Below are positions 14,769 to 22,813 of a DNA stretch of 22,869 bases, piece by piece. This stretch comes from Clostridium sp. CAG:508 (GTDB lineage Bacteria; Bacillota; Clostridia; TANB77; CAG-508). Below the pieces are notes generated by a model. The model had not been told where the DNA came from. It saw nothing but the letters and a program-made list of their open reading frames with translations, and searched no databases. Made by a program: the position numbers and the translations under genes. The stretch covers positions 20,402 to 43,270 of the forward strand of contig FR889106.1 of NCBI GenBank assembly GCA_000435755.1, given 5' to 3'. Position 1 is the first letter of the stretch. Each line of letters starts with the position of its first letter.

Positions 14769-15638
14769 ATGAGTTATACAAAGACAAAAAAGCTTTTAAA
14801 AGTAAAAGAATTTTTAATAGATATGATTTATTTAACTTTAGGTTGTGCAATAATGGCAATAGGTACGGCTGTATTTTTGTTGCCGAATCAACTTTCTACT
14901 GGTGGTTTTACTGGTATTGCTACAATATTTTACTATTTATTTCATTTTCCAATGGGAACAGTAATATTAGCGCTAAACATACCTTTTTTTATATTAGCAT
15001 TTTTTAAAATAGGCAAAAAATTAGTAATTAAATCAATTATAGGTACAAGTTTGCTATCACTTTTTATAGATCTATTTGAAAAGATTCCTACACTTACAAA
15101 TGATATACTTTTGGCTTGTATTTATGGTGGAATTTTTATTGGCTTTGGACTAGCTTTAGTATTAAAGGCAAATGCATCAACAGGTGGAACAGACTTAATA
15201 ACATATATTGCAAGAGCATATAAGCCGTATATGAAAACTAGTAGCATAATTGTAGTTGTAGATGTTATTATAATTGGGCTTAATGTTATATTTTTCAAAA
15301 AGGTTGAAATTGGGCTATATTCAGCAATTAGTATATATCTAATGGGTAAAATGATAGACATTGTTTTTGAGGGGATTAACTTCACAAAAATGGTATATAT
15401 TATTTCACAAAAATATGAGGAAATTTCAAAAGAAATTGATAAACAATTACAAAGGGGAAGCACGGGGATATATGCAAAAGGAATGTATACCAATACAGAT
15501 AAGATGATGCTTATGTGTGTTGGAGCAAGAAATGAAGTTGCAAGAATGAAACAAATTGCAACGCAGATTGATTCGAAAGCCTTCATAATAATAAGTAATG
15601 CTAGAGAAACTTGGGGAAAAGGCTTTAAAGGCAACTAA
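14769..15638 (+). CDS. YitT family membrane protein
   Basis: A 289-residue integral membrane protein with five or so hydrophobic helices in the first 200 residues (YitT/DUF161 region), including the typical FLLPNQLSTGGFTGIATI and NASTGGTDLI loops. A C-terminal cytoplasmic DUF2179 domain (about 210-289) reads RGSTGIYAKGMYTN, LMCVGARNE and the closing DSKAFIIISNARETWGKGF. The family is widespread in Firmicutes; its function is not firmly known. The ribosome site AGGTGA lies six bases before the ATG but within the terminator stem of the upstream operon, so expression may depend on readthrough or on unfolding of that stem. Confidence 0.92.
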   Translation: MSYTKTKKLLKVKEFLIDMIYLTLGCAIMAIGTAVFLLPNQLSTGGFTGIATIFYYLFHFPMGTVILALNIPFFILAFFKIGKKLVIKSIIGTSLLSLFIDLFEKIPTLTNDILLACIYGGIFIGFGLALVLKANASTGGTDLITYIARAYKPYMKTSSIIVVVDVIIIGLNVIFFKKVEIGLYSAISIYLMGKMIDIVFEGINFTKMVYIISQKYEEISKEIDKQLQRGSTGIYAKGMYTNTDKMMLMCVGARNEVARMKQIATQIDSKAFIIISNARETWGKGFKGN

Positions 15639-15664
15639 TGTCGAATTTTGTCATACGATTTTTC

Positions 15665-15693
15665 TTTACAAATTAAAAAAATGAGTGTAAAAT
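15665..15693 (+). promoter_or_regulatory. Promoter of the toxin-antitoxin pair
   Basis: TTTACA (15665-15670), 17 bases, TAAAAT (15688-15693), followed by an AGAAAGGA ribosome site before ATG 15751. Confidence 0.5.
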
Positions 15694-15750
15694 GTATAAG
15701 AATACAATATGATTTTTATAAAACAGTAAAGATAGAAAGGATGTGATTAT

Positions 15751-15912
15751 ATGTCAGAAAAAACAAATGTCAGAGATATTGAAAAGGAAAGATTTTTAGC
15801 AGAACTAAGAATAAAATTAGAAGAAGCAGCAGATGATATAAAAAATAACAGAGTATACAATGCACGAGAAGTATTTGAGGAATTAGACAGAAAATATGGA
15901 TATAAAGTATGA
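15751..15912 (+). CDS. Antitoxin of a type II TA pair (RelB/ParD-like, short)
   Basis: A 53-codon frame from ATG 15751 to TGA 15912. It is strongly charged, with a helical N-terminal half (RFLAELRIKLEEAADD) and the ending YNAREVFEELDRKYGYKV. The segment NAREVFEELDRKYG resembles the toxin-embracing C-terminal helix of short RelB-type antitoxins, where a Glu/Asp/Arg-rich helix binds the toxin. The N-terminal DNA-binding part seems very short. GAAAGGA lies about 13 bases before the ATG. It overlaps the toxin start by 17 bases, typical of translational coupling in TA operons. Identification rests mainly on position, size and this ending. Confidence 0.75.
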   Translation: MSEKTNVRDIEKERFLAELRIKLEEAADDIKNNRVYNAREVFEELDRKYGYKV

Positions 15913-16210
15913 AGTTATATTAACAACTCAAGCAAAGATGGAGCTAAATAATATTTATAAATACATATCAAATTTTTTGTTTGCTCCGAAAGCAGCTCAA
16001 AAGTTTATTGATAAATTTAAAACAAGTATTTTAAGGTTAGAACATTTACCAAAATCGTGTAGTATAATAAGTGAAGATATAAACTCAAAATATGAATATA
16101 GAAAGCTAATAATTAACAATTATATAGTAATATATAGCATTGATGAAGAAAATAGAAAAGTATATATTCATAGGATAATTTACCAAAAAGTGAATTATTT
16201 AAAATTCTAA
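15896..16210 (+). CDS. ParE/RelE superfamily toxin
   Basis: A 104-residue protein with the ParE/RelE layout. N-terminal strand and helices: IKYEVILTTQAKMELNNIYKYIS, in which residues before about 30 form the helical hairpin. Then AAQKFIDKFKTSILRLEHLPKS, and a C-terminal sheet RKLIINNYIVIYSIDEENRKVYIHRIIYQK. The pattern RKLxxxNYIVIYxID and VYIHRIIY is characteristic of the family. Its target cannot be fixed: ParE members poison gyrase, RelE members cut mRNA on the ribosome. The start ATG 15896 lies inside the antitoxin gene, with no strong ribosome site of its own, so coupled translation is expected. Confidence 0.88.
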   Translation: MDIKYEVILTTQAKMELNNIYKYISNFLFAPKAAQKFIDKFKTSILRLEHLPKSCSIISEDINSKYEYRKLIINNYIVIYSIDEENRKVYIHRIIYQKVNYLKF

Positions 16211-16356
16211 TTAGACATTCTTTACAAACTTGAATTCATATTGTAAAAAATTAGTTTTAAATCATGATTTTTCAAAACAATTTTATTTCAATGGATTTTA
16301 TTTCTAGAACGAATCCTAAAAAAATTAATTTCATAATAAAGGCAGGTGTATAATAT

Positions 16357-17088
16357 GTGTTTACATACACTAAAAAAGAGTTAAGATTATTAGCATTATC
16401 TTTAACTTTATTCGTATTGCTAATATATAATTTAGTATTATTTCCACTTATAAATTCTATTTTTAATTTAGACACAAATAAAATTTATTCAAATTATGTT
16501 TATTCTAAAACAATACCTATTCAAAAAGCATATCAAATTCCAGATACCACAATATATAAATCTATAATTCAAAAAGACGCAAGTCTTACGGAAGTAAGTG
16601 ATGTAACAAATGAACAGCCTGAGCAAAAACAAGAAGAAAGTAAAAAAGCAGATGTAAGCAAAGCTACTCAAAGAGATGTGATAAAAGAAAATAAAAATAT
16701 TAAATGGAGAATTCAAATTCCAAAAATAGATTTAGATGTTCACATTATGGAGGGGACTACATCGACTGTATTATTAAAGGCAGTAGGACATTTTACAGAA
16801 ACAAGTAAATGGCAAGGCAATGTGGGACTGGCAGCTCATAATAGAGGATACCAATGCAACTTTTTTGCTAAAATTAAAAATTTAAAAATAGGTGATGAAA
16901 TAATATATACAACTACAAATGGTAAGAAAATATACAAAATACAAACCAATAAAGTTATAAAAGATACCGACTGGAGCTATTTAGAAGCCACTGACGACAA
17001 CAGAATTACTTTAATTACTTGTGAAGAAAATAGAGAAAACTACAGAAGATGTGTTCAGGCAATAGAAATTGCAAATTATAAAATATAG
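16357..17088 (+). CDS. Sortase, class D-like
   Basis: A membrane-bound transpeptidase that joins LPxTG-type surface proteins to the cell wall or to each other. The 243 residues contain one N-terminal membrane helix (about 10-32), a polar Gln/Glu/Lys linker (about 75-110) and the sortase barrel (about 115-243). The active site is visible: His161 in GLAAHNRG, Cys222 in TLITCEEN and an Arg at 230/231 in NYRRCVQA. The short barrel and TLITC-E motif fit class D better than class A or B. The start is GTG 16357, with AGGTG (16344-16348) eight bases ahead; an overlapping ATG two bases earlier opens only nine codons. It is 15 bases ahead of the LPKTGF protein, its obvious candidate substrate. Confidence 0.9.
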   Translation: MFTYTKKELRLLALSLTLFVLLIYNLVLFPLINSIFNLDTNKIYSNYVYSKTIPIQKAYQIPDTTIYKSIIQKDASLTEVSDVTNEQPEQKQEESKKADVSKATQRDVIKENKNIKWRIQIPKIDLDVHIMEGTTSTVLLKAVGHFTETSKWQGNVGLAAHNRGYQCNFFAKIKNLKIGDEIIYTTTNGKKIYKIQTNKVIKDTDWSYLEATDDNRITLITCEENRENYRRCVQAIEIANYKI

Positions 17089-17103
17089 AAAGGAATTTTA
17101 GAT

Positions 17104-18378
17104 ATGAAAAAAATAATCTCAATATTAATGATATCAATAGTTTGTATAAGTAATTTTATAGGAATATTTGGGACAAATAAAGTTAAAGCAGCAATTGCAC
17201 CAATAGAAAATGCAAAACCATATTCAAAAGGAGAAGTAGTTTTATTTAGCTATGATGGAATAGGCATTGGGGTAGAAATACAAGTATACAAAAAAGATGG
17301 AATAGAATATCCGGTATATTGTTTAAACAAAGGCAAAAGAGGTGTGGAAGTAGGTTTTGAATATACAGTAGATGTTAATCAAATGTTAAGTAATCAAAAA
17401 ATATGGAGAGCAATAATAAATGGATATCCATTTAAAACCCCAGCAGAATTAGGCTGTAATACTATGGAAGAAGCATATGCAGCAACTAAAATGGCAGTGT
17501 ATGATGCAATGTACAATTATGATTTAAATAAATTTGATACATATAAACATCCAGAGACAGATAAAAGAACAGTACAAGCAATTAAAAAAATAATCACAAA
17601 TGTTAGAAAATCAACAGAAACCAAAATTGCAGCAACATTAAACATTAAACCAGAACAAAATAGTTGGGTAGTTGACAAAATAGACAAACAATATGTAAGC
17701 AAAACATATAGTGTACAGGCCTCAGCTGTGAATAAAAAATATACAATTGCATTATCAATCTCAAGTGATGCTAGATTTAAAATTACAGATGTTAAAAATA
17801 CAGAAAAAACGGAATTTGATACTACTGAAAAATTTAAAGTGTTAATTCCTATTGTAGATTTAGAAAAATCAGGAGAATTCACATTAACAGCTAAATCAGA
17901 TTTAAAAACAATGCCAATTTTCTATGGAGAAAGTCCTAATCAAGACTGGCAAAATTATGCAGTAACAGTGGGCGAATATGAAATGGCAGATACTTCAATA
18001 AAGCAGACTTATCAAGAAAATAAAACACAAATTGAAATTCAAAAACAAGATGGTGATACCAAAATACCATTGAAAAATGGCACTTTCAATTTGTTAGACG
18101 AAAATAAACAAATACTTTATTCAGAACTAACTACAAATGACCAAGGAGTAATAGAAGTAAAACATTTATTACCTGGAATTTATTATTTAGAAGAAATTAA
18201 AGCACCAGATGGATATTATGGCTATGAAGACTTAATTCAAATGGAAGTAAAGTTAAATCAAAAAACTGTAGTAAAGGTAGATAACTACCAAGAACAAGAA
18301 GAAAAGCCATCAGAAGATCCGCAAGAGGAAACAGAAATATCAGTGGGAGAAAAGAAACTTCCAAAAACGGGATTCTAA
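17104..18378 (+). CDS. Secreted thioester-domain-like / Cna-B (SpaA-type) protein ending in LPKTGF
   Basis: A 424-residue exported protein. The signal peptide covers about 1-30 (ending VKAA). Residues about 38-165 resemble the thioester domain of Gram-positive adhesins: VYCLNKGKRG carries Cys73, and AYAATKMAVYDAMYN (124-138) aligns with the second motif, where a Gln normally forms the Cys-Gln thioester. Here the place is Lys129 or Met130. A beta-rich region (about 180-300) follows. A SpaA/Cna-B domain (about 308-395) has putative isopeptide residues Lys314 and Glu364 (LEEIKAPDGY). An acidic Glu/Pro linker then leads to LPKTGF at 419-424, immediately followed by a stop. The hydrophobic helix and basic tail that normally follow the sorting motif are absent in all frames. 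It is translated from AAAGGA (17089-17094) in an operon with the sortase. Confidence 0.85.
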   Translation: MKKIISILMISIVCISNFIGIFGTNKVKAAIAPIENAKPYSKGEVVLFSYDGIGIGVEIQVYKKDGIEYPVYCLNKGKRGVEVGFEYTVDVNQMLSNQKIWRAIINGYPFKTPAELGCNTMEEAYAATKMAVYDAMYNYDLNKFDTYKHPETDKRTVQAIKKIITNVRKSTETKIAATLNIKPEQNSWVVDKIDKQYVSKTYSVQASAVNKKYTIALSISSDARFKITDVKNTEKTEFDTTEKFKVLIPIVDLEKSGEFTLTAKSDLKTMPIFYGESPNQDWQNYAVTVGEYEMADTSIKQTYQENKTQIEIQKQDGDTKIPLKNGTFNLLDENKQILYSELTTNDQGVIEVKHLLPGIYYLEEIKAPDGYYGYEDLIQMEVKLNQKTVVKVDNYQEQEEKPSEDPQEETEISVGEKKLPKTGF

Positions 18379-18437
18379 AAAGTAGAAAAATAGCGAATTA
18401 TGGTAGAAAAATCAATTGGAAATTATAACCTATTTTA

Positions 18438-18466
18438 TTGACATACACGTGGATAGAAGATATAAT
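18438..18466 (+). promoter_or_regulatory. Consensus sigma-A promoter before the HlyC/CorC gene
   Basis: Perfect TTGACA (18438-18443), 17-base spacer and perfect TATAAT (18461-18466). It probably drives the whole run from 18508 to the end of the window, because later gaps are short. Confidence 0.85.
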
Positions 18467-18507
18467 TATTAAGTAAAAAAAGCATAATAATTTAGAAGGG
18501 AAATTTT

Positions 18508-19803
18508 ATGATTTCACAATTGATTTTTTTATTTATTTTAATTCTGTTAAACGCATACTTTGCAGCAACTGAAATTGCTTTCATATCTTTAAATGATGCA
18601 AAAATCGAAAAACAAGCAAAAGATGGTAACAAAAAAGCAAAACAAATTCAAAAAATGCTTAAAAACCCAAGTAAATTTCTAGCAACAATACAAATAGGAA
18701 TAACATTAGCAGGTTTCTTATCAAGTGCTTTTGCTTCAGATGCATTTGCGGGAATGTTAGCTCCAGTATTAAATGAATGGATGCCATTTATAAGTATAGC
18801 AACTTGGCAAAACATATCTATTGTTATTATAACAATAATTTTATCTTTCTTTACATTAGTATTTGGAGAGCTTGTTCCAAAGAGATTAGCAATGAAGTAT
18901 TATGAAAAAATATCATTTGCAACAATTGGAGTAATAAAAGGAATATCTGTAGTTACGGCACCATTTGTTAAATTATTAACTTGGTCAACCAATTTAGTAT
19001 CTAAAATCTTCGGAGTAGGAGAACAAGAGGAAGAAATTGTCACAGAAGAAGAAATAAAAATGATGGTAAATCAAGGAGAAGAAAAAGGCTCAATTGAAGA
19101 AAATGAAAAAGAGCTTATAAATAATGTTTTTGAATTTAATGACATAATAGCTTCTGAAATTATGACTTACAGAACAGACATATATGCAATTGAAATGAAT
19201 GAGGATATATATGGTATTTTAGATGAAATTGATGAATACAAGTACAGCAGAATACCAGTATATGAAGAAACTATTGACGATATAAAAGGAATTCTATTTT
19301 TGAAGGATATATTAAAACTGGTTAGTACAAGAAAAGAATTCAAAATTGCAGATATCATGAGAGAAGCATATTTTGTACCAGAATCAAAACCAATTGATGA
19401 AATTTTTGAGGAATTACAAGCAAACAAAATGCAAATGGCTATTGTAGTTGACGAATATGGAGGTACAGCAGGTTTGCTTACAATGGAAGATATCTTAGAA
19501 GAATTAGTAGGTAATATATTTGACGAATATGATGATGTAGAAGTCGAGTATAAACGCTTAGATGATAACACATATTTAATAGATGGAAGTGTTAGCCTAT
19601 ATGAAATGAAAAAAATTCTTGATATAGAACTTCCAGAAGGAGACTATGAAACTTTATCAGGTTACTTAATTGAAAAATTGGGAAGGCTACCAGAGGAAGA
19701 TGAACACCCAGTTATAGAAGATGAACATTTAACATACAAAATAGAAGAATATGAAGACAGAAGGATAAAGTGGGTTAAAGTATGTAAAAATAATAATAAA
19801 TAA
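18508..19803 (+). CDS. CNNM/CBS-domain protein of the HlyC/CorC family
   Basis: Integral membrane protein with the domain order CNNM/DUF21 membrane domain (about 1-175, with NAYFAATEIAFISLN and the FGELVPKRLA box), a CBS pair (about 205-335, including KYSRIPVYEETIDDIKGILFLKDIL and MAIVVDEYGGTAGLLTMEDILEELVG) and the CorC_HlyC small domain (about 345-428, VSLYEMKKILDIELP, ETLSGYLIEKLGRLP). Family members handle Mg2+ or Co2+ at the membrane, with nucleotide sensing by CBS. The older name hemolysin C is not supported by anything in the sequence. AGAAGGGA lies ahead of the ATG. It is first of an operon-like group with the WG protein 19 bases downstream. Confidence 0.93.
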   Translation: MISQLIFLFILILLNAYFAATEIAFISLNDAKIEKQAKDGNKKAKQIQKMLKNPSKFLATIQIGITLAGFLSSAFASDAFAGMLAPVLNEWMPFISIATWQNISIVIITIILSFFTLVFGELVPKRLAMKYYEKISFATIGVIKGISVVTAPFVKLLTWSTNLVSKIFGVGEQEEEIVTEEEIKMMVNQGEEKGSIEENEKELINNVFEFNDIIASEIMTYRTDIYAIEMNEDIYGILDEIDEYKYSRIPVYEETIDDIKGILFLKDILKLVSTRKEFKIADIMREAYFVPESKPIDEIFEELQANKMQMAIVVDEYGGTAGLLTMEDILEELVGNIFDEYDDVEVEYKRLDDNTYLIDGSVSLYEMKKILDIELPEGDYETLSGYLIEKLGRLPEEDEHPVIEDEHLTYKIEEYEDRRIKWVKVCKNNNK

Positions 19804-19822
19804 GGATAAGTGGTGGTAAGAT

Positions 19823-21547
19823 ATGAACAAAAAAATTAGATGGATTATTATAGGTATAGTAGCAGTAATAATAATTGCAATTAGTATAATGGCAATTATA
19901 AATGAAGTACAATTACATTATAAAGTAGAAGAAATCAGTGAATATAAGTATTTTACATTAGAACAAAACCAAAAATATGGTGTAATTGATAGAAATGGAA
20001 ATATTGTAATTGAAGCGGAATATGGGGCAGTTCAAATTCCAAATCCATCTAAGGCTATTTTTGTTTGTGTAAAAGAATATAATGAAAATACAAAAGAGTA
20101 TGAAACAGTAGTATACAATGAGAAAAAGGAAGTTTTGCTTTCAAATTATAAAAATGTACAAGCAATTTCAATTTATACAAATGTTAATTCAACACCTTAT
20201 GAAAAAAGTGTATTAACATATAAAGAAAATGGAAAGTATGGATTGATAAACTTAGAAGGAAAGCAAATAACTAAACCAGTTTATGATGAAATTTCTAGTA
20301 TTAACTATAAAGAGGGCACATTTTTAGTAAAGCAAAATGAACTTGAAGGCATAATAAACATGAAAGGTAAAGTTATAATAAAATGTGAATATGAAAGTGT
20401 AACCTCAGATAATTACTATAGTGAAAATGGCAACAAAAAACAAGCGGGATTTATTGTAAGTAAAAAAACAGAAGATGGATACAGATATGGATATGCAAAT
20501 TATAGAGGAACTATAATATTAAACCCAATTTATACTCAACTTGAAAGAGTTACAGAAATTGCAAATGAAAAGGGAGTATATTTTATTGCATTTAAAAATG
20601 GACAAGCTGGACTTCTAAAAAATAACAAAGAAATTTTAAATTATGAATATGAAGACATACAATACAATGTATTAGGAAGTATTTTTGTAACTAAAAGAAA
20701 TGGAAAATATGGAGCTGTAAATCAAGAAGGAACTACAGTTTTATATCCTGAGTATGATAATGTTTATACTGGTGGAATGTACCTAAATGCCTTAAAGGAT
20801 AAAGATATATTTATATTTGATTTAAATGGAAATAAAATAGAGACAAATGAAGTTAGTAAAACTAAAACAGAAAATGCAAATTATTATATAACAATTGATA
20901 AAAGCAATAAATATAAAGTTGTTGATTCAAAAGATAATATAATAATTGACAAAGATTACACGTATATTGAGTATTTACCTGGAGACTATTTTATTGTGGA
21001 GCGTGACTCAAAAAGTGGAATAATTGATTCTAATGGTAAATCAGTTATTGAATTAAAATATGATAGCATTTCTAGAATAAATGAAACAGACATATTACAA
21101 ATGGAAACAAACAAAAATATAGCTCTATATAACCTAAATATGAAAGAAATAGTAAGTATGGATAATGCAATAGTAAAAGAAGTAAAGGATGAAAAAGCAT
21201 ACATTTTACTATACTCTGATACAGATTTTAAATATTTTGATAAAAAGGGAAATATATTAACTTCACAAAATCTTTTTGAAAACAATTCTTTATTTGCTAA
21301 GAACATAAATGGTAAGTGGGGATTTGTTGATAAAGACGGAAATTTAAAAGTACAAAATGATTATGAATTGGTAACAGATTTTAATAAATACGGATTTGCA
21401 GGAATAAAAAAAGATGGCAAGTGGGGATCAATAAATCAAAATGGAGAAGTGGTACAAGAACCTACTTATGACTTGAAAAGAAATATCCCAGAATTTGTAG
21501 GCAAGTATTATCGTGTAAATGCAACTAAATTTAGTGACGAAATATAA
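19823..21547 (+). CDS. WG-repeat (beta-propeller-like) membrane-anchored protein
   Basis: A 574-residue protein with one N-terminal membrane helix (about 6-27) and no other. The rest is outside the membrane, probably extracellular. It consists of about ten divergent WG (KWG) repeats of the form KYGxIDxxGxxVIxxxYxxI, for example NQKYGVIDRNGNIVI, NGKYGLINLEGKQI, NGKYGAVNQEGTTV, NGKWGFVDKDGNLKV and DGKWGSINQNGEVV. The first repeats and the last two are the best preserved, and the middle is degenerate. WG repeats are thought to build beta-propeller-like or solenoid binding surfaces; the ligand is unknown. It is placed between the CNNM gene (19-base gap) and the PLP-enzyme gene (10-base gap), in the same transcription unit. 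Confidence 0.88.
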   Translation: MNKKIRWIIIGIVAVIIIAISIMAIINEVQLHYKVEEISEYKYFTLEQNQKYGVIDRNGNIVIEAEYGAVQIPNPSKAIFVCVKEYNENTKEYETVVYNEKKEVLLSNYKNVQAISIYTNVNSTPYEKSVLTYKENGKYGLINLEGKQITKPVYDEISSINYKEGTFLVKQNELEGIINMKGKVIIKCEYESVTSDNYYSENGNKKQAGFIVSKKTEDGYRYGYANYRGTIILNPIYTQLERVTEIANEKGVYFIAFKNGQAGLLKNNKEILNYEYEDIQYNVLGSIFVTKRNGKYGAVNQEGTTVLYPEYDNVYTGGMYLNALKDKDIFIFDLNGNKIETNEVSKTKTENANYYITIDKSNKYKVVDSKDNIIIDKDYTYIEYLPGDYFIVERDSKSGIIDSNGKSVIELKYDSISRINETDILQMETNKNIALYNLNMKEIVSMDNAIVKEVKDEKAYILLYSDTDFKYFDKKGNILTSQNLFENNSLFAKNINGKWGFVDKDGNLKVQNDYELVTDFNKYGFAGIKKDGKWGSINQNGEVVQEPTYDLKRNIPEFVGKYYRVNATKFSDEI

Positions 21548-21557
21548 GGAGAAAATG

Positions 21558-22811
21558 ATGTATAAACAATATGGAATAAGCGACGAATTATTAGAATTAT
21601 CAAAAAAAGCAGAATTAGAAGTGCAAGAACAATTTAAGAAAATAGAGGAAGTATGCGAATATAATAGCTTAAAAGTACTATCGGCATTTCAAAAATATAA
21701 TGTTTCAGAAATGCACTTTAACAGTACAACTGGATATGGATATTCAGATGTAGGAAGAGATACAATTGAAAAAATATTTGCAGAAATATTACATACAGAG
21801 GACAGTTTAGTAAGAGGACAGTTTATATCAGGAACTCATGCATTAACAGTAGCTTTATTTGCATTTTTAAGACCAAATGATATTTTCTTAAGTATAAGTG
21901 GAAAACCATATGACACTTTAGATGAAGTAATAGGAATAGTAGATAATCCAAGTTCATTAAAATCATATGGAGTAAAATATGAGCAAATTGATATGATAGA
22001 AAATGATTTTGACTATGAGCAAATAAAAAATAGAGTATCAAGAAATGATATAAAACTAATTGAAATCCAACGTTCTAGAGGATATAGTCTACGTGATAGT
22101 ATCACATTGGATAAAATTCAAAAAGTTATAGAAACAATACGAGAAGTAAATGACAAAGTTATAATAATGGTAGACAACTGCTATGGAGAGTTAGTAGAAA
22201 AAATAGAGCCAACTGATTTAGGAGCAGATGTCATAGTAGGTTCACTAATAAAAAACTTGGGTGGTGGAATTGCACCAAATGGAGCATATATAGCAGGCAA
22301 AAAAGAATTAGTAGAACTAGCTGCTGAAAGATTAACTTCACCAGGATTAGGCAAAGAAGTTGGACCAACTTTAGGAATGAACAAACAAATACTACAAGGA
22401 CTATTCTTTGCACCACATGTTGTAGCAAGTAGTTTAAAAACAGCAGTATTTGCAAGTAAATTATTAGAAAACTTAGGCTATATAGCAAATCCAAAATTTG
22501 ATCAAAGAAGAACAGATATAGTACAAACAATAACTTTTGGAGATAAGCAAAAACTTATAAAATTTTGCCAAGGAATACAAATGGGTTCACCAGTTGATAG
22601 CAATTCAATACCTGAACCATGGGATATGCCTGGCTATACAGATCAAGTAATTATGGCAGCAGGAGCATTTACACAAGGTTCATCAATAGAATTATCATGT
22701 GATGCACCAATTAGAGAACCATATATGGCATTTATGCAAGGCGGACTTACTTATGAATATGGTAAGTTGGGAGTGCTTAAAGCAGTAGCTTACACGTTGA
22801 AAGAGGAATAA
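21558..22811 (+). CDS. Methionine gamma-lyase / aluminum-resistance family PLP enzyme
   Basis: A PLP-dependent fold type I protein of the Met_gamma_lyase family (COG4100, YnbB-like), 417 residues from ATG 21558. Visible features: NSTTGYGYSDVGRD near the N-terminus, VRGQFISGTHALTVALF (PLP phosphate region), the cofactor Asp in IIMVDNCYGE (about Asp206) and the Schiff-base Lys in GSLIKNLGGG (about Lys232). The reaction is probably C-S or related amino-acid side-chain lysis; the aluminum-resistance name is historical. The frame is open to 21519, inside the WG gene, but AAGGAG (21546-21551) sits six bases before ATG 21558 and three before ATG 21555, so 21558 is preferred. The gap after the WG gene is 10 bases. 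Confidence 0.93.
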   Translation: MYKQYGISDELLELSKKAELEVQEQFKKIEEVCEYNSLKVLSAFQKYNVSEMHFNSTTGYGYSDVGRDTIEKIFAEILHTEDSLVRGQFISGTHALTVALFAFLRPNDIFLSISGKPYDTLDEVIGIVDNPSSLKSYGVKYEQIDMIENDFDYEQIKNRVSRNDIKLIEIQRSRGYSLRDSITLDKIQKVIETIREVNDKVIIMVDNCYGELVEKIEPTDLGADVIVGSLIKNLGGGIAPNGAYIAGKKELVELAAERLTSPGLGKEVGPTLGMNKQILQGLFFAPHVVASSLKTAVFASKLLENLGYIANPKFDQRRTDIVQTITFGDKQKLIKFCQGIQMGSPVDSNSIPEPWDMPGYTDQVIMAAGAFTQGSSIELSCDAPIREPYMAFMQGGLTYEYGKLGVLKAVAYTLKEE

Positions 22812-22813
22812 AT

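Noticed and set aside
15122..15634. 170-codon minus-strand frame opposite yitT
   Set aside because: The sense frame has full YitT/DUF2179 motifs; the antisense frame has no ribosome site or recognisable domain.
16221..16249. Promoter or hairpin before the sortase (TTTACA-17-TAAAAA, and TTTACAA/TTGTAAA arms)
   Set aside because: Both readings are weak in AT-rich DNA, and there is no T tail; not listed as a feature.
19167..19571. Minus-strand frame opposite the CBS region
   Set aside because: Ser/Ile-rich shadow of the CNNM/CBS gene with no independent signals.
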